From: Romanomermis culicivorax
Taxonomy: Eukaryota > Nematoda > Enoplea > Mermithida > Mermithidae
NCBI GenBank assembly: GCA_963922205.1
Contig: CAWUHX010000150.1
Span: 434,001-498,000 of the forward strand
Direction of reading: 5' to 3'
DNA length: 64,000 nucleotides
The notes beneath the pieces were generated by a model, which worked only from the letters and a program-made list of their open reading frames with translations, was not told the origin of the DNA and did no database searches. How positions within the stretch are numbered: the first letter of the stretch is position 1; each line of letters opens with the position of its first letter. Shown piece after piece: positions 33,701 to 43,929 of the stretch. A program made the translations under genes and the position numbers.

Positions 33701-36700
33701 TGTAGCCCTTTACAAACAGAATAATACATGGGTCAGTGAAACAGGATCCCCGCATGTCACAAATTTACCTTTAGAAATCGTCTGGAACCAAAATTTCTCC
33801 CTTTTCCATTTTAATACACCCGCCATTTTTCATGATCAACTTGCAACTATTTCGACCAACTTACTCTTTTTGAAACAATACATTTACAAAACTCACACAC
33901 TCGAAAACATTGTCAAAAAACTCGTCAATTACACCGCCCAAATGTCTCTCAATTCCGATACAGTTTACAACATGATCTCAGGCACTGGCCAAGCACTCGG
34001 AAATACACTCTCTGGCGCCGGTCAAGGCATAGAACATGTAATAACCGGTACCACCCAAAGTCTCACGGACGGATTAAACAATTTACTCAAAGGACCCCTG
34101 CAAATCATTATCAATCTCGCCGTTATTACTGTAGTTATTGCAGGCGTCTTTTATTCGTTTCTCGTTCTTCGAAAATATTTCCCCTCTCCAAAGCATCATG
34201 CCACAAACGAACATGCATACGAAATACCATCAAACAACAGACATTTACATGAGACCATTCCCCCATCATTCGGCCATGCTCTCTTAGAATTAGCTAATCG
34301 TCGTGGGGCACAAACACAGCAGAAATACGTCCTTGTCGATATTGATACCCCCCGAACTCCTGCAATCGAACTCATTAATCAAATTCACCAATCTGCATCA
34401 AATAAGCCACCCCAAAACGTACCTGAGAAACATACCCCTCATATTCCAATCACACTTAACGGCAAATTAATGACAAAAGGCATGATTGACACTGGTGCAG
34501 TTTACTCACTCATTGATTCCCGAATCGCTCAAATCCTACAGTTAGACATGAAACCCCCGCTAGTCCAAGCAAAAGCAGCAAATAATCTTCCGATTCACTT
34601 TGTAGGAACCACTTTTGTCACAGTGACAGCCCAAACAATCCAGGAAACAATCATGGTCCATGTCCAAAAAGATTGCACAGCAGACATCCTTCTAGGCAAA
34701 AACTTTCTCAGTCGATTTTCGGAATACACTATCAACAATCAAAAATCACAGGTCAAATTTGGCAATGTTATACTACCTTGTGATGGCCTAGAATATAGCC
34801 CTCTTTCAACTCGTGGTGGAACTTATTTGGATGAGAAATTAGAATTACCACCCCGTACAGTAACCGAATTTACTGTCCCCTTGCCCAAATCGTACTTACA
34901 GGTCAAACAGCTTGAATTCACCCCGAAACCCAAACAGAACTCTAAAGTCCATTTCGCAGCTTGTATATCTGAGAATCAAAACAGTCGCATACGCATATCG
35001 GTCCTAAACACACAAGAAACAGCCCAAATTCTTTACCCTGGAACATGCATTGGTACAGTCTCCTGTTACATCCCGAAACAAAATACTCCTGCTAACGTAA
35101 CCCCTTCAACGCAAAACCAGCCCAACCGTTTTGATACATTCACATGGTTAAAAGAAAATGTCAATTTAACCTCCAGTGACCTCACAGAAGCAGAAAAAAC
35201 GCAACTCCTACGCGCCCTATCGAAGTACCCTACATTATATGCTAAATCCAAAATGGACGTAGGTAGAACCACCCTCGTTTCACATACAATTGACACCAAT
35301 GGCTCCCAACCCGTACGTAGACAACTTTATCGGACTTCCCCAAAAGAAAAGCAAATCATACAAGCAGAAGTTGAGCAACTCGCAGCAGCAGGTGTCATAA
35401 GCCAAAGCAATTCCCCATGGTGTACCAACACAGTTTTAGTTCCCAAAAAAGATGGAGGCCATCGTTTATGCATTGATTTTCGAGGCCTCAACAAAGTCAC
35501 AAAAAAAGATACCTACCCCTTACCCCGTATAGACGAAATTCTAGACACCCTCCGTGGAATGAAATATTTTACGTCCCTTGACCAATCCAATGCATATTAT
35601 TCCATTCCCATAGCACAAGCAGACAGAGAAAAAACTGCATTCAATTGCTCAGCCGGCCAGTATCAATTCAATTACCTCCCCTTTGGACTCACCAATGCCC
35701 CAGCCACATTCCAAAGGTTAATGGATGTTATTCTTTCGGGTCTGCAATGGAACACATGCCTTGTGTATCTCGACGATGTTTTGGTATTCGCAGACTCCCA
35801 TGCCCAAATGCTGGAACGTTTAGACACTATTCTTGCCCGATTCTCACAAGCAGGCCTTAAGCTAAACATACAAAAATGCAAATTCTGCCAGCCCCAAGTC
35901 CAATACTTAGGCCACGTCATTTCTCAGCAAGGCATTTCACCAGATCCCCATAAGGTACAGGCCATCTATGACATACCCACACCCAAAAGCTCAAAAGAAG
36001 TTAAGTCATTCCTTGGCCTACCCTCATATTATCGCAGATTCATCCCAAATTGCTCTCAAGTTTCTAGCCCACTCACATCGCTACTCAAAAAGAATTCCGA
36101 ATTTTCCTGGGGCCCTGAACAGCAAAATGCATTCACTAAGCTAAAAGAATTACTCATTCATGCCCCAATACTACAGCACCCCGACTTCACAAAACCCTTT
36201 ATTCTGCAAATCGACGCCTCAAAACTCGGAATCGGCGCCATTCTCAGTCAGCTAGATAGTAAAGGTCAGGATCGCCCCATTGCTTTTGGGAGCCGCACAT
36301 TGAAACCCGCAGAACGCAACTATCCGATCACTGAGTTGGAAACCCTTGCAGTAGTCGAATTTGTCAAGTATTTCCACCCCTATCTTTTCCAGCAACATGT
36401 TATTGTACACACTGACCACACAGCAGTTCAGGCAGTCTTACAAAAGGAAAACCCGTCCCCTCGCATTGCCCGTTGGGGATTAGCCCTCTCCGGTATTCAG
36501 CTAGACATTCGACCCAAGAAAGGCACTGCTAACCGCAACGCAGATGCTGTCTCTCGATTCCCCTCACAGACAGCAAAGCAATCCTTTGATATTGAGCAAT
36601 TAGAAACCCGCCCCGAAATATCAACTATCAATTCAGTTTTGGAAGCCGAAGCAACTGAACAAGAAGAGCAACAGAAAAACTTTGCCGAACTCCAACGCAC

Positions 36701-37940
36701 TGACCCAACTGTCAAAAGTATTTTAGCAAAAATCTCCCAAAAACACCCCCTTACCCTTATCAAATTCGCAGTGCATCAAAACATTCTCTTCCGTATAGTC
36801 GACAAACAGGCAAAACTATACATTCCCAAGTCCCAAGTCCAGCATCTCATCGCCTCACATCATGACAGCAAATTCACAGGTCATTTTGCGGCCCGGAAAA
36901 CTCTACACTTGCTCAGACAGAAATACTTTTGGCCCCAAATGAGCCGTGATATCAAACGTTACTGCAAAACTTGCCACCCATGCCAGACACAGAAAGCTCT
37001 TAGGCACAAAGTACATGCAAACTTGGTACCAATTCAGCCAACTGGCCCATTTGATCGCGTTCGTGTTGATTGCATGGGACCGTTACCCCTCACTGAAGAC
37101 GGCAACCGATTCATTGTCGTTTTCATCGATTATTTCACAAAGTATGTAGAGGCATTCCCGACCCCTGACATCACCGCAGCCACTATTGCCAAGCTATTCG
37201 TAACCAAAATTGTTTGCCGTCATGGGTCCCCAAAAATCATCCATTGTGATCGTGGCTCCGATTTCGTATCCGATCTTTTCTCACGGATCACCAGTTTATG
37301 CAATACTCAGAAAATTCATACCACCCCATACCATCCCATTGCCAATGGGGAAGTTGAGCGTTGCAACCAAACCTTAGCCACCCGTATCCGCATGTACATC
37401 AATTCAAATCACACTGATTGGGATACTTATCTCCCGTACGCCGTTTTTTCGATCAACATTTATAAAAATGATAGCACTTCGTATCCCCCATTTGAATTAC
37501 TCCACGGTAGGCAAGCTAATCTGCCGTCAGATACAGCCTTAAACTTTTTCCCCACGTCCTACATGGTTGATTTAGACGATTACGCCCTTCGTGTAAAATC
37601 GCATTTCACAGAAGCACTCTCAACCGTGCAGAAAAGTTTGCAAAAAGCCCAAGCCCACTATACCCGTCAGTATAACAAGCATGCTCAGAACGTACATTAC
37701 AAGGCAGGTGATCTTATTCTCTACAAAAATCATTCGTGTAAACAAGGGCTGACTCCCAAATTCCTCCCTCGCCAGAACGGGCCCTATACAGTTACAAATT
37801 TCATGTACCCCAACGTTACACTCAAACACCCCCATAAGAATATTACATTTACGGTGCATGTAAACGAGACAACCCCTTTCTACCCTCGGAAAGCAACTAT
37901 CGAATCTACCCCCACCCCTCCTCAACCTCGAAAGCCTTGA
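30711..37940 (+). CDS. Gag-envelope-Pol polyprotein in a single frame
   Basis: From the first in-frame ATG the product is 2409 residues; the frame is also open without ATG for 81 codons upstream to the LTR. Domains in order: capsid-like Gag (about 60-220); four CCHC knuckles (310-323, 332-345, 349-362, 372-385); proline-rich linker; hydrophobic signal-like segment (584-600, ending SCSAQ); a Cys-rich ectodomain with several N-x-S/T sites; a transmembrane segment (about 1131-1155); aspartic protease (DTGA, D1260, then ILLG); reverse transcriptase with YLDD (1686-1689); RNase H (D1835); HHCC finger; and integrase DD35E (D2120, D2180, E2216). All key residues are present, so the element could be autonomous. 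Gypsy-type elements normally place envelope after integrase; here it separates Gag from protease. The signal/TM pair would put the ectodomain in the ER lumen and leave Gag and Pol cytosolic. The envelope's virus family is uncertain. Confidence 0.93.
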   Translation: MTHQTQDHLGEIVREQINDLFSEHFRTLRTQLNQNTVNPTLIDDLRTANIRNNMANNFYAKPTVFTGGVTQHFGEWNKRLEQFMALQGMKDTDVQLKLACLEIHLGGAALAKFKSLANSENPPHTYEQYKVALQAFFPNNRDNELHQQFLRERKQKRSETVTEFLFDLEHLATLAYPNFNTDAREMIIRPLFVEGMQNEIREAIKYRRFTTLKEMSDEAAYIEQQILRNELKSNALPFIPPKPEPIFSLTNNTDQQDLLHQLEQQVKDLQLQIKQKPQPPQQSSYNNFSNNTFSRNNAYRNNTTPRQPTCFQCGQIGHVARNCKSVGTRKSCEICFHNNHSTRDCKSRCIHCSQTGHRSDNCLSKPYSNFQCFLCKQRGHTSRYCPNQQSRNIQNCIEYRQPQPLMDIDDPAFYSKLPAITNGPQTTLGTIMPNTHRRSDEYVLDLDVPDWCAMSPPPTPEAAKIEKLPPTIPVGYKIPRKQDTTPPTAPETPSKTGRNLLSLLHGLTPEPYQFRPRQTLLPTPTSKQVQTPSHDSTFKVLQTVQISNRPPPQLKIAKRQHQKPPRQIEQSEKTQYPAASTKTLHWPLYCIFLCIIIPTSCSAQFQMCGTSLSGHSVSIPKLVSCMPPSTVDKPVQTFGKIYIPSTKPHITDTYKCSVRKRKICTNTGFFGSKGIVFDQTKMQNLTPHVCKAIVIDKEHNGQKLYETQPGFWSTNNSLSVEYTWCCTDHCTSVTNVIIEIGQIASWNGKSMTGTLGDLGSCKPTSGHCVTADGSIIWNETAFENLCPFEYKNTHPIKLTQTHMIIEELQGAFSVKNILFSNPNCPEIQDSILTEQGIIVQLDKSTPHRNAFLTPKTNETHTTLYDFDDFEPINAKLNYLADKIQEFEIQNFKNVWSELCRQAQRHLDLVWQILRLDATLGARAFLQRTDIIAEFTGEALTVWPCKQVNASKVFYNHKINQTCYKLLPILVGTELMFSNPGGNDLTPFSQTVDCHHMHVALYKQNNTWVSETGSPHVTNLPLEIVWNQNFSLFHFNTPAIFHDQLATISTNLLFLKQYIYKTHTLENIVKKLVNYTAQMSLNSDTVYNMISGTGQALGNTLSGAGQGIEHVITGTTQSLTDGLNNLLKGPLQIIINLAVITVVIAGVFYSFLVLRKYFPSPKHHATNEHAYEIPSNNRHLHETIPPSFGHALLELANRRGAQTQQKYVLVDIDTPRTPAIELINQIHQSASNKPPQNVPEKHTPHIPITLNGKLMTKGMIDTGAVYSLIDSRIAQILQLDMKPPLVQAKAANNLPIHFVGTTFVTVTAQTIQETIMVHVQKDCTADILLGKNFLSRFSEYTINNQKSQVKFGNVILPCDGLEYSPLSTRGGTYLDEKLELPPRTVTEFTVPLPKSYLQVKQLEFTPKPKQNSKVHFAACISENQNSRIRISVLNTQETAQILYPGTCIGTVSCYIPKQNTPANVTPSTQNQPNRFDTFTWLKENVNLTSSDLTEAEKTQLLRALSKYPTLYAKSKMDVGRTTLVSHTIDTNGSQPVRRQLYRTSPKEKQIIQAEVEQLAAAGVISQSNSPWCTNTVLVPKKDGGHRLCIDFRGLNKVTKKDTYPLPRIDEILDTLRGMKYFTSLDQSNAYYSIPIAQADREKTAFNCSAGQYQFNYLPFGLTNAPATFQRLMDVILSGLQWNTCLVYLDDVLVFADSHAQMLERLDTILARFSQAGLKLNIQKCKFCQPQVQYLGHVISQQGISPDPHKVQAIYDIPTPKSSKEVKSFLGLPSYYRRFIPNCSQVSSPLTSLLKKNSEFSWGPEQQNAFTKLKELLIHAPILQHPDFTKPFILQIDASKLGIGAILSQLDSKGQDRPIAFGSRTLKPAERNYPITELETLAVVEFVKYFHPYLFQQHVIVHTDHTAVQAVLQKENPSPRIARWGLALSGIQLDIRPKKGTANRNADAVSRFPSQTAKQSFDIEQLETRPEISTINSVLEAEATEQEEQQKNFAELQRTDPTVKSILAKISQKHPLTLIKFAVHQNILFRIVDKQAKLYIPKSQVQHLIASHHDSKFTGHFAARKTLHLLRQKYFWPQMSRDIKRYCKTCHPCQTQKALRHKVHANLVPIQPTGPFDRVRVDCMGPLPLTEDGNRFIVVFIDYFTKYVEAFPTPDITAATIAKLFVTKIVCRHGSPKIIHCDRGSDFVSDLFSRITSLCNTQKIHTTPYHPIANGEVERCNQTLATRIRMYINSNHTDWDTYLPYAVFSINIYKNDSTSYPPFELLHGRQANLPSDTALNFFPTSYMVDLDDYALRVKSHFTEALSTVQKSLQKAQAHYTRQYNKHAQNVHYKAGDLILYKNHSCKQGLTPKFLPRQNGPYTVTNFMYPNVTLKHPHKNITFTVHVNETTPFYPRKATIESTPTPPQPRKP

Positions 37941-37958
37941 ACGAGGACGTTCAACTCC

Positions 37959-37971
37959 GGAAGGAGGGAAA
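37959..37971 (+). promoter_or_regulatory. Polypurine tract
   Basis: GGAAGGAGGGAAA abuts the 3' LTR, the expected plus-strand primer. The same tract precedes the LTR of the deleted copy at 1706-1718. Confidence 0.85.
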
Positions 37972-38877
37972 TGTAACGTACCTGCTAAAGCAGTACTGTA
38001 AATATGTAGCATACTGTATGTAATAGACATTTATTAGATATTATTTTATTTTCACATTTTATCGTCTCAAGGATGTCTGGGATTCACACCCAAACATTCC
38101 TACAAAATTACGTGAAGTACTTTATTTTGATCCGTTCACACCCCGGTAGCCCAATTAAGATGCCCTAATTAATTTGCACAAACGGCAGCTGTTCCCCTAG
38201 AACCTACACTAAACTACACATTCCACAGCTACCGTAATCCCCCGTAAAAATCGTAAACAACACCTGCACACAGTAAAATATGTAGAAGCCCCGCCGTACA
38301 GTAGTCTCAAGTGTAACAGTAGCGGCGGCCCCACAAAACGTGTGTATACAGAGAAACCGATACAGGAAGCATGCACAGAAGCACAAAGGTGTGGCCAAGC
38401 CCACCGTAGAAAGCAAGTGAAGCACAGAAAGCATACGGTACCAGAAAAGCATTAGAGAGGCGTAATTAAGAAAGCGTAAAAAGCGTAGCAGGAAACGACG
38501 ATTGGCGGAAGAAGATGGACAGAAGCTCGACCTCCCGCGACGCCCAGGGAGTGGCCAGAATCGCCGTATAAAAGAAGAAGCAAAGCGTGATTTGATCATT
38601 CTTATTCTTGTGGTTTTTTTCCGTTTTGACTTCCGCGCTCGCCCCGTCTTTTTTATACATTTGCAAGCGGCCGACTATTCGAAAGCAACTTAAACCGAGG
38701 CCCCCGTCCGTATTTTAATTCGAAGCGCGTTTATTGTCGACGTTCAAGCGACCGTCGATCCCCGTTGTTTTATTGTAATCGTACGCCCGCGCCCCCGTCC
38801 CGTATTTGTCCCCGCCGTATCGACCGATTGGTTAATTGGTTAGAAGTAAAGTACCTCACACAAATCTGGTCGTTACA
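37972..38877 (+). mobile_element. 3' LTR of the complete element
   Basis: 906 bp, same length as the 5' LTR, ends CGTTACA. TATAAAA at 38567-38573. Short frames on both strands within it mirror those of the 5' LTR and are not genes. Confidence 0.95.
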
Positions 38878-39509
38878 AGATTAAGGAAGCAAGAAGTGGC
38901 GATGGGCCGAAGAAGATGGACAGAAGCAAGACCTCCTGCGATGCCCAAGGAGTGGCCACAGAATCCGCATTTAAAGAGAAGCAAAGCATGATTTAGTCAG
39001 TTCTCGGAGAATTTTGCGATTTTATAGTCTGTTTTTTATAAAATGCTTCCAGATACAAAAGTGACACAAATCAGTACTGTCGTCGAAATCGTTTACATAA
39101 AGTTCTTACTGTAAATCTTTTCACTCGAAAAATCACTAAAGGTTAGGTCAGTGTGCTCAAAAATTTCCAGCCCTACATGATATTTCGTTTATCAGAAAAT
39201 AGCAAAAATCTTAAATACTACTTGCTTTCCCCTTTCATTATTTGGAAGCATTTCAAGAAAAACTGACTATAGTGTTATTTGCAAGCGCCCCCGTTTTTTA
39301 TTTGCAAGCGAGATTTCTTTTCGAAAGCAGTTAAACCGAGTTTAGTTTATCACAAGCATTGTGTTGTGTATTGTCGAGGAATCAAGCGATCATCAATCCC
39401 ATAATTGTGCTATCGTGTCGTGCCCCGGTATTCGCCCCTATCCCATTTGTACGTCGCCTCGTTCGTTCGTTTAGGATCAAGTAAAGTATCTCTAGAACTG
39501 GTAGTTACA
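38878..39509 (+). mobile_element. Old gypsy-type LTR, right part (with MITE insert)
   Basis: Continues the LTR interrupted at 29561, restarting with the duplicated AGAT and keeping the GACCTCCTGCGATGCCCAAGG block. It is interrupted again by the TA-MITE at 39025-39269 and ends GTAGTTACA. The possible 4-bp duplication around the old LTR (CATT / CTTT) no longer matches exactly. Confidence 0.8.
39025..39269 (+). mobile_element. TA-flanked MITE, 245 bp
   Basis: TAGTCTGTTTTTTATAAAATGC at the left, AAGAAAAACTGACTA at the right, TA flanks. Same length and orientation as 26826-27070, inserted in the old LTR. Confidence 0.85.
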
Positions 39510-40889
39510 CTTTGTTTGATTTTGCCTGACTGTATTTTTAGGATTTTTCGGATAACTTAGGTAATACGGTATAGAACATTCTCCCGAAATAATTTTGTAT
39601 CGATCGTAGGTTCTTTCATTGACACCTCCTTCCTGACAGTATCGTTTTGCCTTATGTGTTCACAGAAGTTCGAACAACGCATACGTCTACATTTCAGATG
39701 ACAAATATTAGGCCAAGAGCTGACTGTCAAATCTGAACTATGAAAAAAATTAGAAACCGTATTACTGTAGCAAAAAAGATGTTTTATCGGCAGAATTTTT
39801 GCGAATGATCGAGTTGGCAGGTTTGGATGGGAAGAAAAAAAGCGCGAAAGCCGCATACGGAACTTTCAGCGGCTTATTTTTTTACTGTAGTTTCGTGCAC
39901 GTACGTAACCGAAAAATGTTATTTCCCTGTTGAAGTGCTCTTCTTGCTCGTACAGTTCTACTTTTATTTAACACTATTTTTTCCTTTATTGGGAAGCGGT
40001 CCTGTGACTGGTAAGCGTAATAAATCTTGTTGTTTTGTGCATTCTAGAATGCTGCTTTAGCACTCGGAATATGCTAAAAGCTGGAAATTTCGCAACCGGC
40101 CCGGTCAAGGTGGCCTATCACCCGCATCTTTTTGTCAAGTATGACACTTTAATTATTTTTAAATCAGCCTCCTTTTTTCCAGGCTTTCCAAAGCTCAAAA
40201 GGGCGAACTACCGGCTACCTACTTATCACTTCTATGTTCCAAATTTAGTCGTAGCTCGACTCGGGTAAAATTACGATTCGTGACGTATACGTAAGCAAAT
40301 TCTAACCTTAGCTCTTTTAGCCTCGTCCCCGAAACCTTCTCACATCTAATCAGGGTTCAGTCGGAATCCCAATATCGAGAAAACCTGATCCCTGCCAAAT
40401 ACTACACCTCGCGGATGTTTTCTCTCTCATGCATCCGGATTTTTTATCTGATTGAGTTTAAAGCGAATTTTTATGTGAAAATTGGGTAAATATTTTGGTT
40501 TTCTATGCTAATCATGGCAAGCATGCATGACAGCAAAGAAAACCTAGGATGAATAGTACTATAGTAAGATTCCAAAAATCAATTAATATTTCGAATAATT
40601 TATTCGTTATAGTGGTGAGGGAAATTAATATTAAAACCTAAACAACGAAACTAGAACTCACCACGGCTCTTTCGTTAACCTAAGCACAGCATATGCCACA
40701 CCCGTAAGATGTCCGACCAGTTGCAGGGAGGTGGAAAATTTTGAAAATTTTCCCGATAAAGCTATTTTTCCTAGGTCGACATTTGGGTATAGGGTTCGAT
40801 CATGGTTAGGGCGTACCCAAACCCCCTCCCCAATTACAGATATGGCGTAAGCCTAATTTTACCCTACACAGTTAACTAAGAAGCTAGCT
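39510..40889. other. No recognised gene
   Basis: Frames of 77-99 codons overlap on opposite strands (39557-40268) without known motifs. No repeat structure was recognised. Confidence 0.4.
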
Positions 40890-41480
40890 CACACGCATAC
40901 ACGCACGTGGGGGGGGGGGGGGGGTTTGACCCCCAGCAGATTCTTGCTGACCCCCAGCAGATTTGACTCTCCTAGAAATGATTGAGAAGTTGACGAAGGA
41001 AAATGATCAAGAGAGAAGACAAAGTCGTCATGAAAATGGAAATGATGCTGTAGTTTAACAATTTTTCTAAACAAAGCATACTTTTGATTCCAAGAGAGTA
41101 ACATTAAAGCTGTGAAAAGTGTTTTCTAAGCAAATTATTTAATATATCTGACTAATATAGTTGTAAGAATATGCTATTTGGATGTTAGAAAACCTTTCTG
41201 AGACCTTTCTTTTCATTATCAAGAATGAAAAAAATTTTGTATTCCACCCCCCCCCCGTCCTGGCTGACCCCCAGCAGAATTTCTATGCTGTGCATGTATG
41301 CTCACAAGCCATCAAAAATCCATGGGGAGCAAACTTTGATTACCACCATTAATGTAAACCTTACCCCATATTTTCAAATTACATGTCGATTAATATCTAT
41401 TATTCTCTGTTTTGAAACACTGGTTCAATTTTTGTCCGAAAAAGTTTGTTTTTTCCTGTGCCTGGTCGAGATTTGTCCGT
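40890..41480. repeat. Dispersed repeat shared with 23990-24480
   Basis: Second copy of the CAGCAGATT-containing repeat. It carries a G-run at 40908-40924, tandem GACCCCCAGCAGATT words and a C-run before GTCCTGGCTGACC. Confidence 0.55.
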
Positions 41481-41553
41481 TAGCTATGTAGTTGCAGTCG
41501 CCGAACTGAATTTTCATTCAAGCAGAATGATCTCAAAATCGTACTCTCTCGAG

Positions 41554-42054
41554 CAAACATGTAAGAGGTCCTACCACTTGGGGGCATACCTATACTAAGG
41601 GGGGAGGACCCCCCCCCCCCCAACGTGGCCAACCATATACCCAACCCCCCCCCCCCACTTAGGAAAAAATTTGCAAAAAAGTGTGTTTTTTGGCCTTTTT
41701 GGGAAAAATTTCAATTTTTTTTCTACCGCCTCCCCCCAAATTTCGGATACCCCCCCCCCCCAACTGGTCGGAGACCTCACAAGTATGCTTTGGGGGGGGG
41801 GGGGTAAACCGAAGATTTAGGAATGGGGATCCCGAAATTTCCAAAATAGAAGGTCGAAAAAATTTCGAAAATTTTCCCAAAAAAGGCCAAAAAAGCCAAT
41901 TTTTCTCCTAATTTTTTCCAATTTTTCCTAGTTTGGGGGCGGGTTGGATATAGGGTTGACCAAGTTGGAGGTGGGAGTCCCAACATTTGGGTGGTATAGG
42001 GTTCGACCAAGCTGGGGTGGGGGTCCCACCTCCAACACCCCAGTTACAGGTATG
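41554..42054. mobile_element. hAT-like MITE with a second copy inserted in it
   Basis: The outer ends CAAACATGTAA and TTACAGGTATG are inverted and flanked by a perfect 8-bp duplication CTCTCGAG (41546-41553, 42055-42062). An inner element begins CATACCTATACT near 41586 and ends CAAGTATG near 41786. It is flanked by near-matching CTTGGGGG / CTTTGGGG, so it landed in the outer element's G-run. No transposase. Confidence 0.75.
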
Positions 42055-42839
42055 CTCTCGAGCCCAGTACTCGGCTGTCGTGCACACCAGTCTTTTTGTT
42101 GTTGGTAGATGCAACGAAAGGTTTTTCGACTTATGGCTTCAAGTTGTCATTTCATTTTTCACGTCTTTTCACTTCCAGCTTTTATATAATTGCATATGTT
42201 GTTGCCGTCCGTTGAGCATATGTTTTTCGTTTCAAACTTGGAAAAACAGTTATTTCATCGTCTTGAACTTATCTCGCTCCACATCTATGAAGCTCTTATT
42301 TCACCGATGTGCTGTACCGAGAATTACAAAATCTGTGTCGTTCTCTGGGAAAAAACTATCTTGTCTACTGTTTATGTATATGCTCGTACGTTAATTCAAT
42401 AATTTCTTCTGCTTATTCTCGACAACATCGTTTTATAAATATTTATTTAAATATAACCTTGGGGTCATGACTCCTCTACTAAACTCTGACAAGCAGGAAT
42501 ACTAGGACTGATTCTAGTCGGTCAAGTAGGTAATCAATTCCAATCAAAGCTTTTTTCCGATTATGCATGTAGAACAATGCAAAAGGTCATGAAATGTCCG
42601 GAAATTTGCGCCTTTTACATTATCTTATGACTTGTGGGTGCCCTCTTTGTCCCTCCGGCCCATAAGAAAATTCTTTGGAAAGTACTTTTCTTTGTATGAA
42701 CTTCTGGTTTATTTAAATTTCCCAATGGAACCGTGTTCTGTTGGAAGATGCCGGGCGCTAATGACGAAATTTTCATTATAGAATTTACAAGGCCGTTGGT
42801 ACTTTGTCATATGTCGATTTCATGTCTCTCACAGAGAAA

Positions 42840-43560
42840 AATCTCAAAATTTTCCGGCGCTTCGCGCCGGTCAATGAGAATGTTTTCTATCCTACATGGC
42901 CATTAGCATATCTACTTCCACCAACTATTTAACATTCAGCAGTTTCAATCAACTGAATTGTACCTCATCTCTTTTTGATTAGTTACAAGAAAACATTTTG
43001 CCGATAAATGAGATTTTCCATCAATCTTTACAGTTTTTTCTCTCGTCTCGTTTGGGGCACCGTTTCTTTCCTCAATGGGATCTTTTACGGAACAAAATTT
43101 CGAAATAAGGAAAAAATTTTGGGCATTTTTTTCATGAGAAATTTTTTTTTTCACTTCGAAACCGAAAAGATTCATTTTGGGGAATTTCAGTAGGTCAAAC
43201 CTCAAAATTTTCCGCCGGCCATGAGTATAACAGTCATTTTCTGTCTATCAGGCACGGCCGTTAGCATATCTACTTCCCCTTACTAATTAACCTTCATCAG
43301 TTTCTATCAATTGAATTACTTCATCTCTTCTTTACTAATTTAGTCAAGAGTCAGTAATCTACTGATAATTGAGATTTTTCATCACTTCTCAGAATTTTAT
43401 TCTCTCGCTTCGTTCGGAGTTTTCCAACGTTTCGAAACGTGAACCTTCACAATCTTCGATTGAAAGACGATGAAAACATCATTACAAGACTGTGAATTTA
43501 GAGCTTCTGTCCAGGAATAATTGTTGGGAGCATACATTTTCCAGCATTTTGGAACTCAAA
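42840..43560. repeat. Tandem pair of about 355-bp units with GGCGC hairpin
   Basis: Units start near 42845 and 43200 with CTCAAAATTTTCC followed by a GCGC-rich stem-loop. Both contain GTTAGCATATCTACTTCC-type and TCTCGTCTCG / TCTCGCTTCG-type blocks. A related unit is at 53040-53250. Confidence 0.6.
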
Positions 43561-43929
43561 AATCCGAAAATTTTCTCGGCGCTGCGCGACGGGATAAAAA
43601 AGGTATTACGATGCATTAGTTTCATTCCGATTTATTTTCATTGTTATGAAGATTCATATCCCAGCCTAGAATGTAAAAACCTGAAAATTTTTCCCGGCGC
43701 GCTTTTTTTCGTTGCGGCCATACCTGAGCAATGCCGGGCCACCCCAGCCACCGGGTAGCTACGTCTTTGGGTCCGGTAGTCACGTTGGCGGCTGTTGGTG
43801 GCTCCATAAAATCAACATTCCACAGAGATGAGAGAGGGACGGGAAAGAAAAAAGCAAAGAAAAAAGAAGAGAATGAAAAGAGGGAAGATGGAAGGTGACA
43901 CAGAGAAATAGGGTCAGCCAATCGAAAAA

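Larger units (their letters stand above)
29562..38877 (+). mobile_element. Complete Ty3/gypsy-type LTR retroelement with envelope-like domain
   Basis: 9316 bp with two 906-bp LTRs (TGTAACG...YGTTACA), a primer-site candidate, one long polyprotein frame and a polypurine tract. AGAT is found directly before (29558-29561) and after (38878-38881) the element, so the insertion is intact. By eye the two LTRs differ at about 15 positions (about 98% identical), indicating a fairly young copy. It interrupts an older LTR of the same lineage. Related copies in this window: the deleted copy at 1-2548, the solo LTR at 27356, and decayed LTRs at 16092 and 29043. Confidence 0.95.

Noticed and set aside
42840..43560. 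CRISPR-like array because of spaced GC-rich palindromes
   Set aside because: Only two long units, no short regular repeats or unique equal-length spacers; eukaryotic dispersed repeat.
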